From positions 25,951,850-26,015,849 of the forward strand of contig NC_036456.1 of the NCBI RefSeq assembly GCF_002775205.1: 64,000 nucleotides of DNA, read 5' to 3'. Positions 30,901-40,089 of the stretch are shown one piece after another. Numbering within the stretch: position 1 is the first letter of the stretch; the number at the start of each line of letters is the position of its first letter. Made by a program: the position numbers and the translations under genes. Origin of the DNA: Xiphophorus maculatus (taxonomy: Eukaryota; Chordata; Actinopteri; Cyprinodontiformes; Poeciliidae). The notes beneath the pieces were generated by a model, which was not told where the DNA came from, searched no databases, and was given only the letters and a program-made list of their open reading frames with translations.

Positions 30901-33531
30901 TATGTTTTTATTAGGTGTATGAAAATATCTGGTTTCAGTTGTAAAAAGGCTTTTAAACTAACATCAGATTGCACTATATTACCAAAATGTGTAGTTTGAA
31001 TATCAAGCATTTTCAAGGAGTTTGTGCTTGAATTACAATTATGTGTTTTCAAGGTTTGGAAAGTTCTTGATTTGTGTATAATCTGAGAAAAGGTTATTGA
31101 AAAAGTATCAGTCAGGTGATGGATGTAAAATAAATTCTGACTGGAGTTCAGTTAAATCCATCACTTACTTCACATATTTTAATTAATTTTTGACAGCACC
31201 TTCAGTGCTTTTTTGTTAATTTTTTTTGGGTCAAAAACAGCTAATTTTGTTGCTCATGGTTGATTTGTGCAAGTAATAAAAAAGGTAAAAACATCCAAGG
31301 AGGTAAATAGTTTTTATAGGCACTGTATGGAAATCTCCAGGGGAAGGAGGAAGTTAGTTTCTTGCCACAACAAGATGTCTACCAATAAATTAACTAAGTA
31401 TGAGTTCAGATAAAGTGTCTGAAGGAGAATTAAGTAAAAACTGACTTCAGCTGCAGGAGTATCCGGTTCCCAACGTGGTTCGTTTCGTTCAGGTGGAGGA
31501 ACCAACGCTTGTAGAGAAAAAAACAACAAAATATTTAAAATTATTTTAATATAGCATTAAAAAAAACATTATTACTGGACAGTTTTGTCACCAATCTAAG
31601 GGAGTAAAATTGAGTGAAATTGGACCTCTAAAGTTAATCTATAATCCAAAATTAATCAGTTTATCTCATTATTTTCTCACTAATGAAAATAATTTCCAAA
31701 TTAAATGAGAATAAAGTCATAATATTATCACAGTAAAGTTTAAATAATACGAGAATAAAGTCATATTTAAACTTTGAAGTACAATTTTATTCTTGTAATA
31801 TTATGACTTTGTTCTTATAAAATTATGACTTTATTCTGGTAATATTATTTATTCTCGTACGATTTTTTACTTGTGTTGTTATAACTTCATTCTTAACATT
31901 ATGACTATTATCCTTGTAATTTCATGACTTTATTTTAGTAATAGTTTATTCTTGTATGATTTTTTTCTTGTAATACGTTGTAATATAGTAGTCAAAGATA
32001 ATGATTTTTATATCTATAGAAAATCAGGCTTTTTTACATTTTGTACAATAATCGCTACTTCTGATAACCCTTTGTGTTAGAATACATCAATCATAATAAA
32101 TAGAAAAATAAATAAAATTACATTAATATAAAATGTATTAATTGAACTTAAATAATTCAAATCAATGAATTAATCCAATGCAGCACCAGAATGTAGTTTA
32201 AATTAAATTCGTACCCTCAATTTTTTACAGATTACGTTGCAGAGGGAACAGCGGTGGGGAAACAACCTCGGCGTGACGCCATTATAGTCTTCGATCATGG
32301 CAAGCGTTGGCTGCTCGCCCTCCGACATTTTCATTTGCTTCAACACCCACTCCCGGACTATCGAAGGCAGTTTGCTTAAAATCGACATCTGGGCTTTACA
32401 GTTTTCGCCGAGTGATGCTTTGACAGAAGAACCTTTCTCAGACTTTTTCGCTGGCTTGTTCTGTCGACGCTCGTCCAGCTTCAGTTCTGATTTCCGTTTC
32501 ACGTTTTTCTGCTGCTTTGGCTTCTGCTTTTCAGTTGTTTTCTGTTTGTTGTCAGCGTTACTGTTAGAAATGACGTTATGTGTGGCAGATATTGGGTCCT
32601 TTTCCTTTAATCGCTCAGAAGGGTCACTATCTGTTGTAGCCAAAGATGTCTTCTCTGAGGCTAACACAGTTGTACTTTTTTTATCCAGTGGTAGCTCATC
32701 TACAATCCGACTATTGTTGTTCTTTGTAGCTAACGAAATCTTCTCTGGGACCAACGCCGATGTACTTTCTTTATCTGGTGGTAACTCATCTAATTTTCGA
32801 CCATTGTTGTTCTTTTCTACATCTAAAGAACTAGAGTCCCTGACTTTGCTTGGCTTCAGGATACTTTTTAGTTTAGGTTGGGGTTCAGAAGACTTTCCTT
32901 TTATTTCTATCTTGCTAAAAATCGGATGCAAGATGCAGGACAGTTTTTCAGGATTGACCTGCTTTAAAATGTGAGGGTCGAGTTTTTTCAATCCGTCTTC
33001 GAGGCCGAAGCTCTGAAGAATCGCAGCGACTGGTTCTCCGGTATGTTTTAGATGACTGATCTCAGACGACAAAATAAATCTGCCTGGAACTGGGTTTTCA
33101 TCGTCTCCTAACCCTGGAATGGACGGCGTGTTGTCTTTCTGTTCACCAGTCACAACCTCCAGTCTGCCATCAGAACCAGACGGAAACTCTGGTGGATTGT
33201 TGTTAGTATTTGGTTTGAAAATGTGGAGCCAGTCCAAGGAGAAATCACCAAAATCAGGACCTACGTGGGATGTTGATGGCCTTGCAGAGGAGGAAGGAAA
33301 TTCATTTCTTTCACTAAAGTAAGCCGTCCAGTTCATACCACGATGTTCCACACGTTTGACACGGTCTACCAACTTATTATTATCCAATTCAGATGTGTTT
33401 TGAGCTGGCAGGTAGTTGTCAAGAGATGAAGAACCAGAAAAAGTCAACCTGGATGCAGCTCCAGGATTAGAAAATCCCTTGGGAAGTTTTTTCGCTGATG
33501 GTCCATTCTGGTTCTGGGTGGATTGAGACAT
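24967..33531 (-). CDS. ZNF638-like protein with two complete N-terminal/zinc-finger modules (gene A)
   Basis: Exons: 32215-33531 (ATG, 439 codons), 31446-31507, 29661-29699, 28582-29560, 27885-27946, 26955-26993, 26645-26866, 26332-26567 and possibly 24967-25076. All internal junctions have GT-AG sites and agree in phase. Exons 1-3 form module 1 (finger CSLC...HLNETNH). Exon 4 begins inside an RS segment with no ATG of its own and joins exon 3 in phase 2, so module 2 (YTPESAAEVLNMFGLDKEDL, VKVIDYG, finger CSIC...HQNSSFH) belongs to the same transcript. An RS region and a Ser-rich exon ending NLLQKSG follow. The usual C-terminal finger is not found. The last exon is uncertain: in the matching phase it gives a short tail ending GVEGKD, while another frame looks more protein-like. 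An AATAAA lies at 24927-24932 on this strand. Role in nuclear nucleic-acid binding is inferred from the family. Confidence 0.8.
25456..25635 (+). other. Short plus-strand frame with a zinc-finger-like motif
   Basis: MRRLGLIQPSDRCNLCKKNF is followed by ELVHIDVQMHYQHKKPEKAQ. It resembles a U1/ZMAT-type finger (C-x2-C then HY..KK), but the second His position holds Pro. Splice sites are unclear. It may be an exon relic of another gene or chance. Confidence 0.25.
25690..26215. mobile_element. hAT-like repeat (acttgagtaa family) fragment
   Basis: Repeated tttttacttgagtaaaa motifs and a central AT-rich stretch match the element at 55290-55860 in reverse, and a fragment at 52140-52330. No coding capacity. 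Confidence 0.55.
26332..26866 (-). CDS. Gene A RS-rich exons
   Basis: Exon 26645-26866 (222 nt, phase 2-2) encodes GRRSSSRSRSRSRSRSRSRS-type repeats and ends SPYNRRYTR. Exon 26332-26567 (236 nt, phase 2 to 1) is Ser/Lys-rich (SHDRRSSSGRKDGKMSSSPR) and ends NLLQKSG. They correspond to 18363-19166 and 18069-18280 of gene B, but without the minisatellite expansion. Confidence 0.8.
26955..27946 (-). CDS. Gene A module 2: second half of zinc finger and following short exon
   Basis: Exon 27885-27946 (62 nt) reads DWLSHQNSSFHLESCTILRT, very close to DWIQHQNTSTHIESC of human ZNF638. Exon 26955-26993 (39 nt) reads YPHWDGDVLPIL. Both fit in phase 0-2 and 2-2. Confidence 0.85.
27355..27650. repeat. Degenerate tandem array of gaattctgactttaatttga-like units
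   Basis: Imperfect ~20-bp units rich in aattctgac recur across the stretch, in an intron of gene A. Confidence 0.6.
28055..28160. mobile_element. Tc1-like element end fragment
   Basis: agtattcacactccttg, ttttgtcacattccagccac and ccacaaacctc are typical of Tc1-like fish element ends. Intron of gene A. Confidence 0.45.
28582..29699 (-). CDS. Gene A exons joining module 1 to module 2
   Basis: Exon 29661-29699 (39 nt) reads YPEWVAKIQPLP, the segment that follows the finger. It splices in phase 2 to 28582-29560 (979 nt), which opens with an RS-type stretch (SRRSRSRSRSPGSNQR), goes directly into YTPESAAEVLNMFGLDKEDL, then KPVKVIDYGRSANYG, and ends FPHTCSICNKKCFHME. The join of an RS tail to a second N-terminal domain is the mark of internal duplication. 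Confidence 0.8.
29900..31080. other. Intron of gene A with a LINE tail relic and CTCF-like site
   Basis: AT-rich intron. At about 30600-30720 the plus strand reads [16 protein letters not shown] LINE tail sequence. A CpG-richer stretch at about 30265-30350 includes gccctctgctgg (30329-30340). Palindromic gttgcttctc...gagaagcaac lies near 30810-30840. Confidence 0.5.
31446..31507 (-). CDS. Gene A module 1, second half of zinc finger
   Basis: 62 nt, phase 0 to 2, acceptor ctctacaag and donor gtcagt. It reads RWFLHLNETNHVGNRILLQL, aligning residue for residue with HWLFHHDSTVHH in gene D and DWLSHQNSSFHL in module 2; H-x5-H is intact. Confidence 0.75.
31560..32200. repeat. Degenerate array of ataaagtcat / tattctcgtaatatta units in gene A intron
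   Basis: Motifs aataaagtcataatatta and their inversions recur many times; a similar stretch is at 54240-54720. No coding content. Confidence 0.55.
32215..33531 (-). CDS. Gene A module 1 exon: divergent N-terminal domain and first half-finger
   Basis: ATG at 33531 (MSQSTQNQNG) is chosen because the frame upstream has no ATG before the acceptor at 33604. The FGL region is divergent (VAAILQSFGLEDGLKKL). The exon ends MIEDYNGVTPRLFPHRCSLC and VICKKLR with a phase-0 donor, so the Cys ligands are intact. Lys/Ser-rich repeats (ELPPDKESTSALVPEKISLA and a near copy) lie in the middle. Confidence 0.85.
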
Positions 33532-34982
33532 GATGTAAGCAAACTCCAGATCTTCAAGTTTTTCCAAACGAGATCAATCCGGAGAAAAACACGCTCATTA
33601 GGCCTAAAATCAAAAGAAAAGAAAATATATATAAGAGTCAAAATGAGAGCAAAAAAGGCAGGCAAATTCTGGATGATAAATTGTCCCAGTAATTTTTGCG
33701 ATGAATGATAATGTTGTTGTTTTGAGACCATTTTCAAGTAATATAATGGTAGTGGAATAATAATCCAAGAACATATCCTAAAAGATTAATAAACTTTAAA
33801 TTCTAATAAATATTTAACACTGCACTGGAAGACATTTTAACTATCCAAAATAAATAAACAAAACAACAGAAACAACAAATAAAAAGAATTATGAAGTCTG
33901 AAAACAAATTTCTAAAAGAGGGAAAGGAGAAAAACAACAAACCATACGAACTGAAATTAGTGAGATCGTTTTAATTGATCATGGAATTAATTAATCTCCC
34001 ACAAACTCTCACATGGTGCTTCATTTTCAGCCACCTTCCCTCCTTCCACTCAATTTTCCATTAGTACACTTGAATGAAACACAGAACGAACAGCTAGTTC
34101 CTCTAGGAATAAACGTTTGTGGGCACAACATGACATTTCTGCATTAAAACTCCCATTTTATTAGTTTTGTTATATTTTGATTTTCTGATTAACTGAATCT
34201 GTGCTTTCTAATCAGCTGTAAGCCGAAAATCATCTAAATTAACAGACATAAACACAGGAAATGTAGCACTCAATGTGCACTTTTTGAATTACTGAAATAA
34301 CTTTTCTAATTATTTGAGGTACAGCTGCATATAACTCCTTCACTATATTAAAGAATAATAATATGGTGCAAGTTCGATGTAATTTGCCAGGTCTCCTTTG
34401 ATAGACAACTTTTACTCAACTTAAACTTTACTCAATTGTTTGATAACTAGAGTCAGAATGCTTGTTTATAATGTGCATTTTTGACGAGATGTGTTGTGAA
34501 TCATTGTATTACAAATAAAATACATTGAATTAGCGCTCAGAAATTAAAACGTAAAACCTAACTACCAGTTTAGCGGAAGAAACTCCGAACACGGGTTGAT
34601 AACGGATTCATTTCTGACGATAAATGTGACACTTTATCGTTCAAAACACAACTTTGCTCAACTCCAATGCTGGGAAATATTCTGCAAAATCCTTTCCAGT
34701 CATTACGAAGGACAAAAAACCTCATGTAAGAAAAGAGGATTTATCATAAGTCAGAATCACCTATAATCCACAAAAAAGACGAAACATTTCAAAATTAAAG
34801 CATCGCTTCCTTCAGTGATGTTAGCAGGTTCAAGCTAAGAAGCTATCGTTGCTAACGTTCAGCCGTTAATGACGTCCCGGTAAAATCAACAGACGTTAGC
34901 AGGAAAATCTTGCATAAGCAGCATTGTTTTGTCGTTCATTTTGCAATCTAACGGGCTTTGCTGTGCTGGTAACACCGTTTAC

Positions 34983-35100
34983 CTTAAACGGATGAGCCTG
35001 GAGAACGTCAGCGGTTCTTCTTCTGCTGCTGCTGCTTCTTCTTCTTTAGATTTTAACGGCAGCCTGCATCCATTATTGTTGCACTACTGCCATCTACTGG
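34983..35100 (-). promoter_or_regulatory. Probable untranslated first exon and promoter of gene A
   Basis: A donor TTTAAG|gtaaac on the minus strand at 34983, above the acceptor at 33604 that precedes the ATG exon. A perfect CTCF-core-like word gccatctactgg is at 35089-35100. The start site is not seen. Confidence 0.4.
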
Positions 35101-35147
35101 ATCCTAATATCTATACCTCAAATTCTCATAATGATCCCAGTATTTTT

Positions 35148-37050
35148 TTAAAAACGAAAAATCTTCTTTTTCCCCTCAATATTATTTAACTGATCAACCT
35201 CATTCTCAAATTTAAATTCCCTGTTAAAACCTAATTCCATTTTTAATAATCTTCTTTGATTTACATATTTTCTACAACTAATAAAAACATGTCCCATTGT
35301 TTCTACAGCATCACACCAACTACATAAATCAGTGAGATGTTTCCCCATCTTAAAAAGAGTTCCATTTAAAAAACTGTGACCGGTTCTTATTCTATTTATA
35401 ATTATCTCCTCCCTCCTGTATTTTGTATCCTATATAAATGCCTTTGTGGAATAAAACAATTATTCACAGTGTGTTTACTTTTATCTAATAGTTTATTAAA
35501 TCATTTAAAGGTTCATGCAGTCTTATATTTTACTTATAAGAGTGAAGTTGTTTTTTCTGCTGAAACTGTATCTCTCTGCATGATTCGGGTAACAGGAAAT
35601 CGGTTGACAGGAAGTGCTTAAGACAGCCAGAGGTGTTGCTTGTTCCATTTTGACAGCTCAGTATCTCATTTCTGCTCAGCAGCTCATTTCTGTATGTCTG
35701 GCACCTGGCGACTGATGAAGACAAATAGTATTCACACCCTGCAGTTTGAACTGTTGAACCCAAGAATATGACCAAGCAGTTATTGGAAACCAAACCGTTG
35801 CTGACCCTCTGCATAGGTTGAGTTGTCGTTGGAACAGCGTCATGATGACTGAAACCTCGCGCCCTTTTCTAAAGAGGTGTTGATCTTTTTAGATTCTAGG
35901 AATTGTTTTGCTCCACCTGTCATTTGTGAAAAAATGTGTATAAAATCTGCCACTCTGTACCTTGTAGTCAGAGCTTCTCTGACAGTTGTACTGTTTGCGT
36001 GCTCTCCGCTAGCTGGTCAATTAAAGCTGTTTTTTGTTCTCAACCTTTGACTCTTGAGTCTTAGATTTTTCCCCACTCGGCACCTTCCATTTATTTCATT
36101 ATCCCACCTAATTTTCCATATCGTCTTACTTTCTCTCCAAACTATATTTTTTCCTTCAGATTTAGATAACTTTATTTGCATATCAATATCTTCTTTTTTA
36201 ATATCCTCCTTAGCCAACCTATCTGCTCTTTCATTACCCAAAATACCCACATGAGAAGGCGTCCAAAATAATATTACATTTTTATTTTGTTCACAAATTC
36301 TATGAACAGCCATAATCTCATATAATATATTTGGATGATTATTTGTACTTCCTTTTCCAATACTCAACAATGCAGATAATGAATTACTACAAACTATTAT
36401 TTTATTTATATTAGTATCCTCCACCCATTCTAAAGCTAATAATATAGCCCATAATTCTACTGCATATATACTGAGATAATTAGATGCTCTTTTTGAAATA
36501 TTAATCTTTAATTCAGGAATCACTACTGCTATACTAGTTGCTTCATTTTTGGGATTTTTCGAACCATCAGTATAAGTTTGCAAATAATCATTATATTTAT
36601 TCTGTGTTTGATTATAAAATTCTTGGCAGATGTCTGTTATATTTCTTTCCTTAATATTTGATAATGATCTGTCTATATTAATATATTTCCATGTCCAGTA
36701 GGTCTCAAAGGCCACATCACTGTTGGACTAAATTCTTTGTTATATACATTAAATGGTTTTGCTCTGTCATCCTCAACCCACCCAAAACTATTAATTTGTT
36801 CCTTTCCTCTTTCCCAACAATTTTCTAATACTTTCTTAACTGGATGATCTTCATTATGTCCTTTTAAACTTATGCAATAATTGACCATTATCTGTTGTCT
36901 TCTGATACATAATGGCATTTCTCCTGATTCTACTTGTAAAGCGCATGCTGGAGTTGGTTTAACTGCCCCTAAACAAATTCTCAATGCTCTAGATTGAATA
37001 ACATCACATTTTTTAGAATCTAGTTTTAACGTCAGTTTTAACGTTCTACT
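35148..37050 (-). mobile_element. Non-LTR retrotransposon 3' remnant (RT end, RNase H, zinc knuckle)
   Basis: On the minus strand 36673-36984 reads LRICLGAVKPTPACALQVES, the post-RT linker of I/Jockey-type LINEs. 36017-36715 holds an RNase H domain: YTDGSKN, AVELWAILLALEW, NSLSALL and WTPSHVGILGNERADRLAK. The zinc-knuckle tail (CSWCDAVETMGHVFISC) is at 35148-35348. The frame between is broken by an insert. Only the 3' end is kept, so it cannot move by itself. Confidence 0.85.
35600..36046 (+). mobile_element. Solo-LTR-like insertion inside the LINE remnant
   Basis: The insert splits the LINE between its RNase H and zinc-knuckle parts. It has a TATA box (tataaaa, 35939-35945), a polyadenylation-like aattaaag (36019-36026) and a T-rich region near its end, in the order expected for U3-R-U5. 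No gag, pol or env frames are present. The left boundary lies between about 35430 and 35600 and I could not find a target duplication. Confidence 0.5.
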
Positions 37051-37056
37051 TCTTCT

Positions 37057-37225
37057 CCCAGTTGGACTCCAAACTACTGCCGACTGCTGGCCGGGAGAAA
37101 AGCTGCGGTCAGAGACTTTGGAGTTGGAGGAGACTCATGCAGAATGAGCTTAAATCACAACAGTACCAAGACGGGATTCGAACCAAAGACCTTCTTGCTG
37201 CAAAGCAACCGTGCTTGATTTTGAT
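37057..37225. mobile_element. tRNA-like SINE fragment
   Basis: Contains gggattcgaacc followed by gaccttcttgctgcaaagca, a B-box-like and tRNA-derived tail common in fish SINEs. Not a folding tRNA as far as I can see. Confidence 0.45.
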
Positions 37226-37489
37226 ATTGATTAAATATTTTTGACTATATAATGAAGCTAAGTTGGTTTCACATAGTTAAAATTGAACATATAAATGACC
37301 CTAAAGATGTAATTCTGTCCTTTTTTTATGGTGATTCTGTGTGTAATTATTAAGAAATAGGACTTTGTTTGATGCCTCATAACTCACCCTACGTCTCATT
37401 TCATGCCATTGGTTATTTTATCTAAATAGCAATGAATAGCAGGAATATTTTTGATACTTAAGTGCTTCTGTGAACAGGTAAGGACAGAT

Positions 37490-38100
37490 ATGTGCTGTAT
37501 AAAACATGTTAATTACATTTTTTACACAAGATCATTCTTAGATAATGAGATTTTAGTCTTATTTTGTGCTCTTTTCAGAATTAGCAGTTTTAGAGCCTCT
37601 TTTCACTTTAAATCTAAATAAACTGCTGCTGGCCACGCCCCTCCAACTCAACCTTTATTAAACTCGCAATTGTACGGCCACGGCCGTACATCTTTTACCC
37701 TGAATCAGACTCAGAAGCAGAAGTAAAGACTCATGAACAACTATTAATAAAGTAGCAAGAGATTTCTGAATGGTAAGTCAATAACAAAACACCTGTCTTT
37801 TATAGCACCCGTTGAATACAGCGGTAAAACCAGTTAGCTAGCTTGCTGCTTGTCTGTGGGTGGCGCTCCGCTTGGGTTGCTAAGTGACGGACTGGGCTCG
37901 TCTGGGGTTGCTAGGTAACGGGCAGTGCTTGCCCAGCCACTGCTACTTGATAATTATAAAGTTTTTAAAACGACCTGTTCTCCAACCACCTAAAAATATT
38001 AAATTATTACCATAAAACAGTATTTTGTTTGTATTTATTGTTCTTGGCTTGCTTGTAGAAACAGGAGAGACCCAAATGGAAGTACAAAAAGTGAATTTTG
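37490..38100. repeat. Interspersed repeat, copy 2 (first at 19540-20345)
   Basis: Shares the ctttaaatctaaataaactg, ggtaagtcaataacaaaaca and ggttgctaggtaacggg blocks in the same order and orientation as copy 1. Confidence 0.7.
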
Positions 38101-38191
38101 CACAAGTGGTTCTCGCTAAACAACAACGTACAATGTGGGGTCAACATACTGAGTTTTATCCCCCACTCTAAAGTTAGCAAACTTCCCACCA

Positions 38192-38193
<2 letters not shown>

Positions 38194-38285
<92 letters not shown>
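38194..38285. repeat. (AC)46 microsatellite
   Basis: 92 bp of uninterrupted AC dinucleotides in the intergenic region upstream of dysf. Long pure AC/GT tracts are typically polymorphic and can adopt Z-DNA. Confidence 0.98.
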
Positions 38286-38287
<2 letters not shown>

Positions 38288-38895
38288 TCTAAATACCTGC
38301 AGCCAAGTGGGTCGGATTATAAATAGAAGGGCAACAGAAATCTCCTCCTGACATATTCCAGCCTGCACTGACTAGCAAACATCATTTGTTCTTGTCTGAA
38401 TGTATAACACTTTGGTTTTTAATATTATTCTTTGGCAGTTGGTGAAAATATGTGAAGTGAAGTCACTGTGAGAAGTTTTACAGTCTGTAAAGTCAAAAGT
38501 TTAGACTGTGAATTCCCCTAACTGGTTTTCTCTCTGACCGCTTTGCTTACTGATCCAAACCATGAGATTCGGATTATCTCCGTCATATGGCACAAAGGGT
38601 TGGGATTCTGGGTTTGATTCATGTAGTTGGACAATAAATTGTACATTTAATTTTATAGTCTATAATAATAATGTCTTTTTCTGCCTTATGATTTAAGTAT
38701 TACTACAGTAAAAGGCCCCGATGTAAAGTACTTACTTCTGGAGTGTGTGTTTTTACCACAACTGTTTAGTTTAGAAGTAGGACATAAAAAAAACTTTATC
38801 CATGGATTGGATATACATACAGTTTAGTTTAAATAAATGAAATGAGTGCTGTTTACTTTGTACTATTTTAACACAAAAGAAGATCTAATCTACAC

Positions 38896-38975
38896 TGAAA
38901 ACTAGCCATGAAAATTGGTGAAAACTAGCCATGAAAATTGGTGAAAACTAGCCATGAAAATTGGTGAAAACTAGC
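38896..38975. repeat. 23-bp tandem repeat, about three and a half copies
   Basis: tgaaaactagccatgaaaat-based units start at 38896, 38919 and 38942 with almost no change. Confidence 0.85.
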
Positions 38976-39780
38976 CCCTTCTTTCTTTAATAACACCAAT
39001 CAGTCTGTAGAGTAATTAAATAAGACTGTTAATACAAACAAAATCTATTCAACAGTTGTTAAAGAAGTACTCAAACATGTCGTGAATATGTCAACAATTT
39101 GATTGAAATAAACAAAAAGACAGTTTGTGTCTTGGTTTGTCACAATTAGCAATAAATCAATTAATCGTATAACAAACTAAAATGTGCTCAATAATTTCCA
39201 TTTGCCTGATTTATCATGTTTAAATGTTAATTTTAATTTAAAGGTTACTGACTTTTGAATGTGCTTTTCTTGCGTTATTCTGACATTATCATTATATTAC
39301 TTCAAAATGGTCTCTAAATAACAATATTATCATTTATCGCTACAACGTCTGGGATCATTTCTTGTCCAGTAAGTTTTGTTATTGTAACAGTTTTATATGT
39401 GACAGAAAAATACATAATATCACCCTTTTAAAGATTTAAAGTGGAAAATTGTGTTATTTTTCAAGGGTTCAAATATAAAATTTGCCCTTATTCACTTTTC
39501 CTTGAAGCCTCTTTTTATACACTCAGCCCAGCGTTAATCAAATCATTTATATACTCATAGCTGCTCTGCTTGTCCAGTAAATTTTGTCCAAATTGAATCT
39601 CCAATTAATTTTCTCTATGATGCTTTGATTGTTCCAGCAGAGGAGTGTGTAGATAAACAGTGGCATGTTGTTTGGAGGATGATGGTTGGAAAATAAAGGC
39701 CACTCTGTGAGTGTGTAGCCCTTTAAGCCAGTTGTGATTGAAGGGACGGTGTGTATCCGAGCATGAGTCAGCTTGTGGAC
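38976..39780. other. Intergenic DNA upstream of dysf
   Basis: AT-rich; no gene or structured repeat supported. Confidence 0.5.
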
Positions 39781-40001
39781 GATTGCTCGGCTATGCAAGT
39801 GCTGGAGGTTGGAGGGGGCGAGACAGCTGCTCCACCAGTCGCTCTCCAAGCCCTTATTCATTCCTCCTCTGCTCATTTCCTTCTCTATCTTTAAATGGAT
39901 CTTCCATGATTTCCTAGATGTGTCTTTGGGATATATGGACCACAGCGTGTGTGTTAGTGTTCATGGGATCTGAAGGACCTGTGCTTGTGTGTGTTTGAGC
40001 A
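39781..40001 (+). promoter_or_regulatory. Putative 5' UTR/promoter of the main dysf first exon
   Basis: GC content rises here compared with the flanks. There is an E-box CAGCTG at 39824-39829, a site type bound by myogenic factors, and an AT-rich ctatctttaaatgg stretch near 39885. Dysferlin is muscle-enriched, but site function is inference. Confidence 0.35.
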
Positions 40002-40089
40002 ATGCTGCGTGTGTTCATTCTGTGCGCGGAGCGTCTACAAACGCCGGACGACGACATCAGTGATGCCTACTGCAGTGTCACCTATGAAG
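40002..40089 (+). CDS. dysf: dysf exon 1 (main start)
   Basis: 88 nt from ATG to donor GAAG|gtatgg, 29 codons plus one base. It encodes the first strand and Ca2+-loop 1 of C2A ([11 protein letters not shown]). Intron 1 is 10.8 kb and contains the alternative first exon. Confidence 0.95.

Noticed and set aside
32297..32974. 225-residue plus-strand frame
   Set aside because: Antisense of gene A's first coding exon, which has ATG, splice donor and a conserved finger.
37150..37220. Possible tRNA gene
   Set aside because: Only a B-box-like word and tail are present; no cloverleaf could be built. Better explained as a SINE.
38007..38368. Frames made of Cys-Val or Thr-His repeats
   Set aside because: Translations of the (AC)n microsatellite.
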